DNA from: Rhizopus arrhizus
Lineage: Eukaryota; Mucoromycota; Mucoromycetes; Mucorales; Rhizopodaceae
Reading direction: 5' to 3'
Length of the DNA: 64,000 nucleotides
NCBI GenBank assembly: GCA_024220505.1
Contig: JAKZZE010000016.1
Coordinates: 806,001 to 870,000 of the forward strand
Every line of letters begins with the position of its first letter. Positions within the stretch are counted from its first letter, which is position 1. The translations under genes and the position numbers were made by a program. The notes beneath the pieces are model-generated. The model was given only the letters and a program-made list of their open reading frames with translations, did no database searches and had not been told where the DNA came from. This document shows, in pieces, positions 22,716 through 34,730 of the stretch.

Positions 22716-25499
22716 CTCTCTCTCCCTCGCTTTTACTTTTACTATCTTTTATAAAAATAAATGACATAAAAGAAACATAAAACTACTTGTACGAAATAAG
22801 AAATGGCTTTGAATTGCAAAAGGGAATAATAGTAAGGAATACAGCCTGTTTGATCGGTTGACTGTAGGTGTTTGAAATCATGACAACTTCATGTGAAAGA
22901 GATGAGCAAATAAAAGAGTGGGAGGAGTTATTCCTTAATGACTGTTCCTATCGTGGATAAATGGGATTTAGAATTGTTGATGAGTAAACAAAAGCCAAAA
23001 AAAAAGGACGGAGGCACTCATTGAGAGCTGCGGATCTCTGCCTGTTACAGTCATTAGGAAATTGTGCAAGACATATACTCCAAGTAAATAAAAAGCACTT
23101 TTAAAGTATGATTTGAAAGGCTAACTAGATTGGTTGACGATAGCCATGTCAAATACCAGATACCAATTATTTGCTTGACCTGCACAAGATTTATAACTAA
23201 TCCTAATGATTTGAAAAAAAAATACCTTAAAGACTAAATGAAGACTGTAAAAAAAAAGTTTGATCCAATCAAACCCAATCGATGGTTGTTGATTCCTGTT
23301 TGTTTACCTTTTTTTATATATAAAATAAACACCCCAGCCAAGATAATAAAGGTTATTCTCAAACAATTAGATCTCTTGTCTCACACACGCGCGTTAGATT
23401 GCTTTCATTCGTTCTTTTTGTTTATTGTTTACCTATTTTTTTTTCCTTAAAGAAAAAGATAGTCTCGTTAAGGTTTGCTTTTATGTGAAAATAAAAAAGA
23501 GAAAGGGATAAAATGAGATATAAAGAGTGACAAGCTACTATGAAGGATATAATACTTGTAGAATATAAATATATGAAGCTATTATGAGAGTAGAGACTAC
23601 ATCTATTTTATTGTTTCTATAATAAATTAACTGAAAAAGGAAGAGAGGAGGATGAAGTCATACAATTAACAACAAAAATATGTATAAATACACCCTCTTT
23701 TTCCCTTTTTTCTTTTCTTTTCCTTGTACTTTATTCTAAAAACTTTTTCTTATCAAACCAATCCACCCCTTCTTCTATTGCTTTACTCCCTTTATACTTT
23801 TCTTCTTATAAAAATCCATGACATAAACCAACTTACTTATAAAAGGAAATCTATTTAATTTCTTTTATTACTGCGAGCGTTGAAGTACGCGTACGATGAT
23901 TCATTTGTGGGAAAAAAAAATCAACACGGATCCAGTTCTACTGGTGATGGTGCTCGCTTTAATAACAGACTTTAAAATGATTTTCTTTTATTAATGTAGT
24001 ACTTGACCTCTACTCAACCTACTTGTAAATGTGGGAAAACGTCAATTCTGAGCCTCTTTTCACTGGCAATGATGGGATTAATTTATAAATTAAACGTTTT
24101 TTTTTTATAAAGTTTTATTTAATAAAGAAAAATAATAATATAAATCCAATACAAAGGGTTTTTATTATTTTTGAAATGCACAATAACAAGACTTTTTTTT
24201 TTCTATTATTTAACTTAAGAATTTGACTTTAGTGCACATTATGACAAATATTGAATGATTCTAGACATTATGATGCAAAAACAGAATACTTTCCATTATA
24301 ACATAAGACTCTTTGAAGTGATCGTGTTAAGAATGATGTTAAACATTCAACTGTCCAACTAGTAATTGACTGCAGCGCTAAGGATAAGCTCTCAAACACT
24401 TGGATTAAAAAAAAAAAGAAAGTATACATTACAGTAAGAAGTATAGAAAACAATCACAAAATTGGTAAGCCCATGGTAGAACGTTGTAAGTGGTTGTTAA
24501 AGTAGTTTAATCTCTAAGATACCGACATTAAATAAGCTATAGTAGTAGAATTCTGTATTTGCAATGCATAGAAATAGGTTAAAATGTCCATTCGGCCTAT
24601 TTATATTGATATTTGAGATCAAATTCCAGTATGTTTAATTTAGCTATGCTTTCATCTTGGTTGGAAATAATTTATATGCATACAATGAAAAATTAACATA
24701 AAAGCGAGCTTTATAAGGCTCTATATATTTTAATGGGATGAAAAAAGCAACATTTAAACTTGGTTTGCCATCCTCATTCATAGTTTCATCTTCCAAGTCT
24801 TGAAAAAAGGTTTAATATCCCGTTTTTAAGCCTTCGTTCAACTTATATTGTTTCCAATAGCACACAATCGCTTCCAATATCCTTTTATTTATTTATCTTA
24901 CAATTGAATTAGTAGAGTAAACTCAAGAAAAGGAATAAAAAGAGTAGATAGAAAAGTATATCCAAAGATATCGTTAAACAGCTAGGAATATATGCTAGTC
25001 TTATGATCAGCATACTCTTCCTCTCTTGGTCACGATAATTGCAGAAAATATCCTTCTTTCTACAGAGTATTTGTCAATGTCTTCTTTTTTGGTTACTTTA
25101 TCTTGGGAAAAGTATTTACTCTTTCCATACAATTCCAATATTTTTATATTAATAGCCTTTGATAATTAACCATAGGTTTTCAACAATAACTCTTTTAATT
25201 TGATATTCCAAATCAATAAGATTATTGGATAAGGATCCAACCATAGCATTTAGTAATTGAATTGCCAAGTTTATAATGGTCATACGAATCATCAAATGAG
25301 CTGTGGTTGGTCCACTTTATAAAGTCCTTGATTATTTCCTATAACACATGTAACCATAAGTGATTATTGTATACTTTTCATTGTAACAACAGGGTTACCT
25401 GATTTACATAGCTATTTATATGTTCAAGGAAGAAGTCAAGTACCACTATTTATTCTTTCATGAGAACTTTATCAGTTTCACAAAGCAGATCATCGTAAG
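22716..25499. other. gene-free AT-rich region
   Basis: About 2.8 kb of AT-rich sequence with A/T homopolymers and no supported gene. A short block near 23270-23310 ('AATCGATGG..GTTGATTC') resembles 47290-47325 after copy B, so part of it is probably an older, diverged repeat. Confidence 0.35.
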
Positions 25500-25905
25500 T
25501 TGTATCTATAAAATCAAGCAAAAATAAGGTATAGAGCTCAAATGGAATACGGTCTTGCTGTTAGTATCCTCAATCTTGGTCACCTTAAGAAGCTTGAATC
25601 ACATCAAAATGAGTTTATTCGTCGCACCTTTAGTGCTTCCTTTAGGTCTTCAGTCAAATTCATATACCATCTCGTTCAACAGTCATCAATGAGCGATCAT
25701 ACATCTATCATACAAGCTAAACCCTTGAAGCGCTCCACTGATCTTCCGATGACATGCTTCTTCAAACGCCACTGTCTCATCTACAATCTTCTCTAAGATG
25801 TTCCCATTGGGATCACCTTGCGAACGGCTCCCTTTGGCAACGTTGTATCCCTCTTCTAGGTAGCCTTGATAATCAAATCTTCACGCAACTATGCCATCAG
25901 TTTCT
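25500..25905 (+). pseudogene. LINE reverse-transcriptase C-terminal fragment
   Basis: An open stretch reads 'YRAQMEYGLAVSILNLGHL' and 'ESHQNEFIRRTFSASFRSS', the style of the region after the RT domain of fungal LINE ORF2s. It stops at 25794-25796. It belongs to a different LINE lineage from LINE-A and LINE-B because neither contains this motif. It abuts the left end of R2 copy 1. Confidence 0.5.
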
Positions 25906-27429
25906 GGCTAGTTTAAATTTTTTTTGTTAGTTTGTTAGTTTGTTCGTTTGTTTATTCTTTATTTGCTATATAACCTTTTGATATGTTTCCTCCCCCACCT
26001 CCCCCTCCTTTTTTTTTAGGCAATAAAAAGAAGTCTTTTGAAACATGTACTTTCCTGTAACCTCTTTTTATCTTGTTTTTCTCACTTTATCTCACTCTAA
26101 TCAGCTTGATGTACTTAATAAGGTCTAGTGGTCACTTATTACAAGCAAATTGTCCAAATATTGTTTACCAAGGGAAATCTGTGGCTTAATAGACATTGAT
26201 GACGTTCTCTCTCTATTCTCTTCAAATGATTTATAGAATATTAGGTATGGATTCATCTTGATCGCCACACTACATTTATCTTTTGAAGTGTTTGGAATAA
26301 TTTGCAACAAAAGTAGACGATCAAAAGATAAGATACTTCCTTTGTTTATTCACAATTAAACAAAAGAGAAATGTTAGAAAAGCTTACAGTCCAAGCAACA
26401 AACGCAGTATTTAAGTGGATTTTTGTAAGCAGATCAATATATATTCAATAATTCTTTTGTCATCCTTGACTTGTGTTTGTCCAATCTACACTTGAAGGTA
26501 TTCCACTGGGATCCAGTGTGTATGCTGTATCATTTTAATAAGAAATATAGGCTTATCTTGTTTTAGTAAACAATTAGTCTGAATCATTTACAAGTAAGAA
26601 CTAATCAAGTTTAGAAAAATAATGACAAAGAAGGTATAAAGAGCATTCTTAAAAGCTCCTTTATGCTTCAAATATAATGTGAGAAGAAACAAAAGTATAA
26701 GATGAGCGGAAGTTTATGGATAAACATTCATTTTACTTTTAAATATAACCACATTCCACAGTAATGCATAACACACAAACATTACTTTGTCAGCATGCAT
26801 ATATTAAAATAGATCATGTTTCAAAAAGAAAGATATATAAACTCAAGTCAAATATGATTTGATTTTATTCAACAATATATTTCCAGAGCTTATATATTTC
26901 TTCACAGTGGAGACATTCCTCACAGTGTATATATTAATATATGAATTATGCAGCTGACTAGACGCCACATGCTATTATCCAGATCTTTACAAAATTCAAT
27001 ATAGGCACTTGCTCCTTTGCTTCAACTCAAACCTAAGCTTTGTTTTAATCTTTTTTCACTCCACTCATACTCAGTACGTTACACGCATACAAAGATTACT
27101 AACACTTTTAAAGGGAGAAAGAACAAATGCAAGAGGAGAAGTAGAGTGATATCACAAAGTATTGTGAGTTACTTTTTATTTTAGTAAAAGACACGACTGG
27201 ATGGTTTGTAGGTTAACATGGCTCATAAGTTGTTTATGATAATTCATGTAGCCAATCAAAAAATTCGACAAAAATGAAAGTTCAAGCCGGATTTTGTATG
27301 TAATTTTACCCATAACTTTTTCTAAAAGTTTTCTCGTAAGGCTTATCAGTATTTTGAAAAGGGTAAGTTTATTGACATGTCTTTCAGTCCTCTGTCACTT
27401 ATTAAAACCCCAATTAGAGGATGTCGGCG

Positions 27430-27795
27430 AAAGTTACATTGGTTTGCACGAAGATAGAGCATCGTTGGTTCTCATCATGACCTTCCAGTTGTGAACAGGA
27501 AACTAGAGAAACTCTTGAGGGGAACGAATCCTTGTTCTAGACCTTGGACAAGTTCCTTAAAAGAGCCGAACGGGGGCCCTCTCGGGATCATGACGGCAAC
27601 CTTGAGTTATCGGGGATCGATTTGTACCCACAGCGCTGAGGTTGTTTAGTTGGAGTGGTGAGGGTCAACAGCCAATGTGATCTAGTCGGGCAAGGGGGTA
27701 TGGATCCCCGTGGGTACTTTGAAAGATGCCATGGCCCATATCAACTTGTGTAGTGAGCGTATTCATGTGGAATAGGCACTAACATCCTCCCCTTA
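27430..27795 (+). ncRNA. GC-rich core of R2, candidate structured RNA (copy 1)
   Basis: A GC-rich block in AT-rich surroundings, nearly identical in three copies (here, 48501-48872 inverted, 58695-59065). Stems visible include GGAA..CTTGT with ACAAG.TTCC (27521-27555 region), GCCG/CGGC around a CCC-TCTC-GGG hairpin (27565-27597), CGGGGATC (27611-27618) with GATCCCCG (27703-27710), and GTACCCAC (27624-27631) with GTGGGTAC (27710-27717). The last two are in A-B-A'-B' order, so both together would form a pseudoknot. The block ends 'CATCCTCCCCTTA' plus a T-run. No known RNA family recognised. Confidence 0.4.
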
Positions 27796-27819
27796 TTTTT
27801 TTTTTTTTTTTTTCCTTTT

Positions 27820-27927
27820 CTTTATTTTGGCTACCTTTCGTATTGTACCTTTCGTTATAAAAAAGTTTCAAATGAACATTTAAAATTAAGAAAGAAAGGT
27901 ACAATAAGAAAAAGAGCCAAAATAAAG
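27820..27927. repeat. imperfect palindrome (two nested 13-bp arms)
   Basis: CTTTATTTTGGCT (27820-27832) is the exact inverse complement of 27915-27927, and TATTGTACCTTTC (27841-27853) of 27894-27906. R2 copy 2 has only one arm, so the palindrome arose by a local inverted duplication in copy 1. Confidence 0.85.
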
Positions 27928-28321
27928 AAAAGAAAAGAAAAGAAAAAAAAAGTCTTCTTCATTCATTCAGACTTCAAAAATACTACAAATGCTGAAGTGT
28001 AACTGGAAAGGTTGATTTCATTTAATAGCAAGAGCAGTGAGGATATACAAAGTTGGATTGGTTTGCGATATCCCCTATTGGATACAGTTAGAGCTATGGA
28101 GAAGTGTTAGGTGTTTACAGCTAATAGGAATGAAGAGAAGCAAAATAAATAAAGTAAGACTACATCAAGAGCGGTAAGCAAGACTAGATAAGACAAGAGG
28201 TTCACTTATGATCTTCGACTAATGTTTATCAAGCAAAATGATGAAAGCTATTTATACAAAAACTGAGGAATGCTTTTAGATAAAGATATGTCATTCCAGT
28301 AAATTAGAAGATAGTCTCTTT

Positions 28322-28945
28322 TTACCTGTAGTGGGTTCCAAAAGTATCCCGATGTCCAAAATATCTCCATATTTTCTCAAACTTTTTTCCAGGCCTTTCA
28401 TCAAGGCCTTCTCATTCAAAAAGGGCAAGTTGGACAGACGCAGACGGACAGCTTGCATATGAGTGTCAAGCGCTCGACAAGATAAGATAGTTGATCTATC
28501 TGCAAAAGTAATACCATTCGCCAGGCAATCACTTAATGCGCGTCATCAGGTGCAAAATTAATTTCGGCAAACTTAAGAGTTCCAACTTGTTGAGTGAGGA
28601 CTCCCACGCGGGAAGGATATTGCTGAGCTACCAAATGCAGAATCTCAATTTTCGATTCCTTGCAACCTGTTATATCGATGAAGACACTACCTGAACCATG
28701 GCCTGTTCGCCATATACCGGTCTTAGAGATCATCGGGACATCCAAATTGTTTGGTGTGGTTGTAGCGATGTTAGCAGTCGAAGAAGAAGAATTAGTCGAA
28801 TGTAACAGTGATTTACGGTTTTTGGTCACCAGCCGTGCCCAAGATCGTTGTGTAGATGTTTTGGACATTGATGTAGCCTTGTTGTTGAGATGAGGCGATT
28901 CGGCTAGCCACTGTTCTGATTGAAATTATTTTCGTCGAAAAGAAC
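28322..28945 (-). pseudogene. LINE-C: 5' part of a LINE ORF1, frameshifted
   Basis: Minus strand. It begins with CATGGTTCTTTTC (28945), the same 5' start as LINE-A and LINE-B, and reads 'STQRSWARLVTKNRKSLLHS' and 'VFIDITGCKESKIEILHLVAQ', close to LINE-A ORF1. A frame break at about 28533 is followed in another frame by 'LANGITFADRSTILSCRALD' and 'LRLSNLPFLNEKAL'. It ends abruptly at about 28322. There is a stop 14 codons after the first ATG. The flank 28950-29045 matches 59098-59200 inverted, which looks like the empty site. Confidence 0.7.
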
Positions 28946-29154
28946 CATGAAAGAAATTTTTAAAGTTATAATCAACTATTAACAATCAAGCAAGTAAAAT
29001 CGATAGGTAAATTTGTAACAGAAAGGATATCAAAAGATACTAAAAAAAAGAGTGATGCTCTACGCATGTTATTATTGGTTTTAAAGTGAATCAAGAGTGC
29101 AAATTGAAAAAAGAAAGAAATTGTAATTAGTCTGATTTAGTGTGTTAAGCGGAT

Positions 29155-29275
29155 TAGGCGGATTGAGCGGATTGAGCGAATTGAGCGGGTTAGGTGGATT
29201 AGGTGGATTAGGTGGATTAGGTGGATTAGGTGGATTAGGTGGATTAGGTGGATTAGGTGGATTAGGTGGATTAGT
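29155..29275 (+). repeat. 9-bp minisatellite (GGTGGATTA)n
   Basis: About thirteen units, the first four degenerate (GGATTGAGC type), the rest nearly perfect GGTGGATTA. It sits between LINE-C and a LINE ORF2 fragment. Reads as Asn-Pro-Pro repeats on the minus strand, which is an artefact. Confidence 0.9.
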
Positions 29276-29289
29276 AATCATATGCGCCC

Positions 29290-29601
29290 AATGATTAGGT
29301 CTACAGACATACACCGATTATACTCCTCGTGGACCAATCATCAATTGCTCTCTCTTTCGATTAACCTTGGTCGAACACCCTCTGGATCTGGACTATGGCG
29401 TGCTAACCTCATTTTAGATCAACAGAAAGCGTATCGCGTAAAACTAAAGCAACGACTTATGTGTATCATATCTTCTTTACCTAGCCAGATGACGACACAA
29501 TAACAATTGGATTACATCAAATCCAAGGTACAGTTATTTACCCACCGCTATGAATTTTGCTCTGCTAATACTGAAGACTTACAACGACTTTTCGTGCGCT
29601 G
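29290..29601 (+). pseudogene. LINE ORF2 fragment (end of endonuclease domain)
   Basis: Reads 'SSWTNHQLLSLSINLGRTPS' and 'GSGLWRANLILDQQKAYRVK', homologous to LINE-A 'ASWSDHSLLSITCCIG...GPGLWRGNPLLTRNPAY'. The endonuclease motif SDH is TNH here, so the catalytic Asp is lost. It ends at the solo LTR at 29602. Confidence 0.65.
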
Positions 29602-30181
29602 TGTTATGTTCTGGTAAAGTAATTTAAAGGTAGCAATAAAACCAAAAGAATACTTTTTGAGACTGAACTTTATTTAAGACAATCTTAATTGTTATAAAGA
29701 AATCATTACAAAGTCTACTATTTATATTCTTCTTTCAGTTGGCGGGTAAATGAGTAGTTATGAGCGTAGATCCAATAATTGACATGTTTGATTGAAGAAT
29801 GATCACTGAATCGATTATGAACATTTTTAATTCGTTGTTTTTATAGATCTTATTGTTCTTTAACTGATCTGGGAGAATTGTCTCGTCTTCATTGAGAGAA
29901 AAGATATATTTATATGAAATGCCTCCAGTCAGATCAAAGTTGACTAGGTACCTGATCGATTATTATTCATTTACAGAAATGATGAATAGTAAAGGTCATG
30001 ACTTATTTATTGTTCATGTTTACTTTATAGAATGAATCTAATAGTGATAGTCTTATATAAAAAGAAGAAGAATATATTTTATTTAATAAAGATTTAAATT
30101 ATTATCTTTTATCAATTTTAATATACTTCTTTTAGTTGTGATTATTCAATGTCTGTTATGATCAGACGCTGTTCTACAACA
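29602..30181 (-). mobile_element. solo LTR of the chromovirus family (inverted)
   Basis: About 580 bp, TG...CA ends on the minus strand (TGTTGTAG...CATAACA), the same ends as the 563-bp LTRs at 34731 and 40133 but diverged. The flanking 5-mers (CGCTG and ATATT) differ, so no target duplication remains: the left flank is a LINE ORF2 fragment and the right flank is an inverted piece of the duplicated segment, showing recombination after insertion. Confidence 0.85.
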
Positions 30182-30461
30182 ATATTAAGCTATAGCTTAC
30201 AGAATACCTAGTCAAAGAGACTTTAAGAGCAGTGTTATTCATCAATAGACTAGAAAGTATGACTTGTATGAGTGAGGTAAAGGGTAAAGAAAGAAAATGA
30301 AATAAAAACTCCTTTTTGTCTTTATTTATACCTTTTTTTCTTTTTCTTTTTGGGATTTGATTTTCATTTCGTTTTTTTTTTTTTTTTTTTTTTAATTGAA
30401 TGATTGCTGCCGATCTTGTACCACACAATAGATGCATTATTATTTTGAAACACTCTCTTTT
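30182..30461 (-). repeat. inverted partial copy of the duplicated segment
   Basis: 30182-30330 is the inverse complement of about 20590-20730 in copy A, and 30405-30455 of about 20490-20545, separated by a T-rich insert (about 30330-30393). It forms the left flank of LINE-A. Confidence 0.7.
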
Positions 30462-30476
30462 AAAGCTTATGGATAC

Positions 30477-31832
30477 ATGGTTCTTTCCGCCAAAAATAAT
30501 TGTGACCAATTTGGTGGCTTATCTAAGTCACCTCACTCAACATCAACATCTCAAACATCTCCTAATCAGCGATCTTGGGTACAAGTGGTAACCAAAAATC
30601 GTAAATCACTCTTACATGCTACGAGAACAAATATTCCAGCTGATGTCCCCGGATCTACAACAGTTGACAAGAACAATTTAACCATCATCAAAACCAGTAT
30701 CTGGCGCCCGGGTCATGGACCAGGCAGTGTATTCATTGATATGACCGGACGCAAAGAAACCAAACTTGAGTTCTTACGTTTAGTTGCCCAGCAATACCCC
30801 TCTCGAATGGGAGTCCTTACGCAGCAATTTGGATCTATGAAATTTGCTGAGATTAATTTCGAGCCGACAGATAATGCCTTGACCGATTTTCTTGCAAATG
30901 GTATTAAGTTTAGTGATAACTCGATCGTACTACCTTGTCGTGCTCTTGACAGCCAAATGAAGGTAGTCCGTCTCCGTCTGTCGAATTTACCTTTTTTGAA
31001 TGAGAGCGCCTTATTAGCTGGACTGCAAAAGAGTTTACAGAGATACGGGGACATCCTTGATGTTGGGATTCTTTTAGAGCCGACTACAGGGACCTATATG
31101 TGCACCGGCTATGCTACCCTTAATATAGCCTCTGAGACTAAGAATTTTAAGGATTTAACTCATCTCATTCCTTGGGATGAAATGGAGGACTTTGGCTTCT
31201 ATGCTGTATGGAACCAGATGCCTCATTACTGTCGTTACTGCCATGAAGAGGGCCATGTCGTGGTCAACTGTCCTAAGCGACGAGCTCGCTATACTTGCTG
31301 GAATTGTGGTGTAGATGGCCATATGGCAGCCTCCTGTACTCGAGATAAGCCTTCTAAGCGCGCTCGTAAACAAACGGAAACTGTTACGGTTAATCCTACA
31401 GTTGTCGAACAAAACCCTCTCCTACCAGCTAATCAGGAACTGCCTACGAACTCAGATTCCATAGATACTACGAAACCATCCGAGACCGAAATAAAGGATC
31501 AACCGGAAAATGGCAACCAAGAATCAATCGATGAAGCATCCTCTCTTATTCCCAAAGTAGTGCTCACAATGCCTCCACAGCCCGTTACCTCCAACATCAA
31601 AGCTTCACCTAGCAAGAAATCATCAAAGGTTGGTAGGATACATCCTGGGCACAAGCCATACGAACGTCCGGTCACTCGATCTCAGTCAGTTCCTTCTCAA
31701 GTAACACCTTCTGAATCATCGCACAATATGCAACTTGATCAACACGACGCCGCCATTACAGATGCCACTGCAGATTCCTCCTCATTCGACAGCCATACGG
31801 ATGATGGACACTCCCTTAATATACTTCATTAA
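30477..31832 (+). CDS. LINE-A ORF1 protein (CCHC zinc knuckles, RNA-binding)
   Basis: 451 aa from ATG 30477. That start was preferred over ATG 30432 because the element begins at 30476 and LINE-B starts with the same 'MVLS'. Two CX2CX4HX4C knuckles occur at about residues 248-285: 'CRYCHEEGHVVVNC' and 'CWNCGVDGHMAASC'. The first half is the nucleic-acid-binding region shared with LINE-C and LINE-B. The C-terminal 150 residues are Ser/Pro/Thr-rich and disordered. The protein would coat the LINE RNA. The stop TAA (31830-31832) is followed after one base by the ORF2 ATG, which suggests termination-reinitiation. Confidence 0.85.
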   Translation: MVLSAKNNCDQFGGLSKSPHSTSTSQTSPNQRSWVQVVTKNRKSLLHATRTNIPADVPGSTTVDKNNLTIIKTSIWRPGHGPGSVFIDMTGRKETKLEFLRLVAQQYPSRMGVLTQQFGSMKFAEINFEPTDNALTDFLANGIKFSDNSIVLPCRALDSQMKVVRLRLSNLPFLNESALLAGLQKSLQRYGDILDVGILLEPTTGTYMCTGYATLNIASETKNFKDLTHLIPWDEMEDFGFYAVWNQMPHYCRYCHEEGHVVVNCPKRRARYTCWNCGVDGHMAASCTRDKPSKRARKQTETVTVNPTVVEQNPLLPANQELPTNSDSIDTTKPSETEIKDQPENGNQESIDEASSLIPKVVLTMPPQPVTSNIKASPSKKSSKVGRIHPGHKPYERPVTRSQSVPSQVTPSESSHNMQLDQHDAAITDATADSSSFDSHTDDGHSLNILH

Positions 31833-34730
31833 TATGAGTAATAAGTCTCAACACTTATTACTACGTATTGCTTCACTAAACTGCAATAGTTTAGTGAAGT
31901 CCAACAATACCAACAAACAATCAAAATTTATAAGATACTTACGTTCCTTAAACTTCGATATTATGACTTTTCAAGAAACTCATGTTTCTGATAATATACT
32001 TTCTTTGATCAATACACAATTCCAGGCTCAACACTCCTTATGGTCTCGACATTGTGGTATTGTCTCGTTCAGTCCTTCCTTCGTATTCTCAACCAATTTG
32101 ACACCCGAGAACGATAGAACTATACTCACAAAGGTTACACATCCTCACAACGCCTTTGCTCCTTTCTATGTTCTTGTTATATATGCTCCAGCCACCTCTG
32201 GTCAACACCGTTCACAGTTCTTTGATCAGCTATTTGACCTCTTACATTCACCGACTCTGGATATTAACTTCGACCTTCTTGTTATTACTGGAGATTTTAA
32301 CTATTCATACCAACGTTCTCACCTGTCTTCCCAAACTTCTCTACAATGGGTTTCGTTTTTAGATGATCATTTTTACAACGCATTACAGAAGGATGACCTA
32401 CACGAGCTACCTACATTCCGACGCAATGACCATATATGTTCTACTATCGATTATATATTCGTTAGTCAGTCTTGGTGCTCTAAGGTCACAGAAAGTAACA
32501 TACACAAATTGGATGCCTCCTGGTCAGATCATTCACTTCTGTCGATTACTTGTTGTATCGGTTCCTCCCCTTCTGGTCCCGGTCTTTGGCGTGGAAACCC
32601 CCTTCTCACTCGAAACCCCGCTTACCAACAATATCTTCGCCAACATCTAGAAGATATTATACCCAAGTTACCTTCTGAATGGTCTCCTGCAAAATCATGG
32701 GATCACATTAAACTTCAAGTTAAACAGCTCACACGCACTTTCGCAGTAGATTACACTAATTGGCGTACAAAAACCATCCGCAAACTACAAAGCAATCGAA
32801 ATAAATTTTTACGCAGTAAACCACCATTAGCTATTCGCTTACATCAATTGCCTATTTTCGATCAACAAATTGCATCATTACAACAAGAACTTACTGATAT
32901 CCTGGCTCTCAAAGTTAGTGTTCGCTGGCAGGAAGCAGGTGAAACTTCGATCAAGTATCTAAAAAGTATATATCGTAAACGCACAGTTGAACAACATATT
33001 ACCACCTTACGATCTGACGACAATGAAGATCCGGTCGAAGGTATTGATCAACTACTCCCCATCACCCAACAGTTTTACCAATCCTTGTATGATGCGGACC
33101 CTGTCGATGATCTTCAGCTCGATTCCTATCTCCAAGGTATTTCAGATCTACCCCAAGTGACCTCTGCCCATTGTGATGTTCTTATGGCGCCAATCACTAT
33201 TGACGAGATCATTCAAGAAACAGCACGCGTGCAAAATAAAATCAGCAGCCCAGGGGAAGATGGTCTTGGCTACGCCTTTCTGTACCAACTATTTCGCTAC
33301 CCTCCTCTACAGGAATTGGTTTTAAAGGTATATAATCAAGCACATAACTCCAGTATCTTTCCACATTCATGGCAAGAATTACGGGTAAGGCTGTTGGCAA
33401 AAAAGGGTGATTTAACGAATCTAAAAAATTGGCGACCTATCTCACTAATCAACTGTGATGCCAAAATTTATACCAGAGTTATCAACTCACGATTGCGGCA
33501 GGTAATACCATCCCTGATCAATCGATGTCAAACTGGGTTTATGCCGAATCGCTTTATCGCGGAAAATGGTCTCGTGCTTAATATTGTAATGGAACATGCT
33601 CGTAAGGACAATCGTCAGGAAATTGCTCTCCTTTTGGATCAAGAAAAAGCCTACGATCGGGTACACCCCTCTTACTTACGCTCAGTGCTACTAAAGTTCG
33701 GGTTCCCAACGGTACTTGTGAACTCTTTGATTGGGCTATTTTTTGGTAACCGGGTCCGGGTCAACATCAACGGACATCTCACAGAAGAAGTAACCCAATC
33801 CCGCGGCCTCCGTCAAGGGGATCCGCTGTCGCCTCTTCTGTTTAATCTCGCACTAGAACCATTCCTAAGACATGTTTTACAAGACACTTCTTTGTTTGGA
33901 TTCTCATTCCTTCCATTGCCAGCCGATCCAAATCCTCCTCCTGCTCTTAAAGTACTTGCTTATGCTGATGATGTTTGTGTCTTTCTATCTTCACCTGCAG
34001 ATTTCCTACGTCTTCAACATCATCTACAGACCTACGGGCAAGTATCCAACGCTAAAGTCAACCTTTCAAAAACTGAAGCAATTTTTCTCAATGGAAAGAG
34101 TTCCAATCAATGGCAGCAACTTCTTACACAGCACCAGATCCTCACATGGCATGATCATACTAAATCACAGCCTCTCCGCTATCTTGGATTTCCGGTTATT
34201 CAATCTATTGCTCAGCGAAGATATGTAGAAGACCATCTGTTACAAAACATCAAAACTCAATGTTCAATATATTCTCAACGGAATCTCTCTCTTAGAGGCC
34301 GTGTGGCTGTGACTAACACTCTGCTGCTATCTAAATTGTGGTATTCCTTGAGAGTTATCTCGCTGCCAAAATCCTTCTTTTGCCAGATTCGATCAACGAT
34401 CTATCAGTTTATTTCGAAAGGCATCAAACCTGGTTTTCGATATGCTTTGTTTTGTCAACCATTATCCAAGGGCGGGTTGGGTTTGTTAGACCCTCTTATC
34501 CAACACCGTAGCTTACAAGTCCGATGGCTCCGTTTGCTGTTTACTGATGACTTTCAGAGCTCCTGTAGTCAAGTATATTTGAAGGATTTTATACGACGGT
34601 TCCACTCCTCGGGTACTTCCTCCTTATTGTCTTGTTTCTTTCCAGCTCTTCGTTCAACAACAGATGTGTCTGTTGGTTCTTTTATCCCTGCACTTTATAC
34701 CACTATGGATTCTTTTCTGAGTAATGGCAT

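Larger units (their letters stand above)
25906..28315 (+). repeat. repeat family R2, copy 1
   Basis: Shares near-identical sequence with 56290-59190 (same strand) and 47430-50018 (opposite strand). It begins near 'TGGCTAGTTTAAA' and contains an AT-rich body, an ORF-like stretch 27294-27494, the GC-rich core 27430-27795 and a T-run. Beyond the T-run is an inverted repeat (27820-27927). The right part (about 27950-28310) matches 47460-48330 inverted. No protein of its own is recognisable and no terminal repeats were found, so it is probably a compound or non-autonomous repeat. Confidence 0.75.

Noticed and set aside
27294..27494. 66-codon ORF repeated in the R2 copies
   Set aside because: Copy-to-copy identity is no higher than in flanking non-coding R2 sequence and no family is recognised.
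27490..27795. Known structural RNA (5S rRNA, RNase P, SRP, tRNA-like)
   Set aside because: No diagnostic motifs of these RNAs (for example no clear box A/box B pair, no RNase P core) could be found in the R2 core.
29155..29275. Telomere-like (TTAGG-containing) array
   Set aside because: The unit is GGTGGATTA (9 bp), not a telomeric hexamer or pentamer; it is a minisatellite, and its Asn-Pro-Pro ORF is an artefact.
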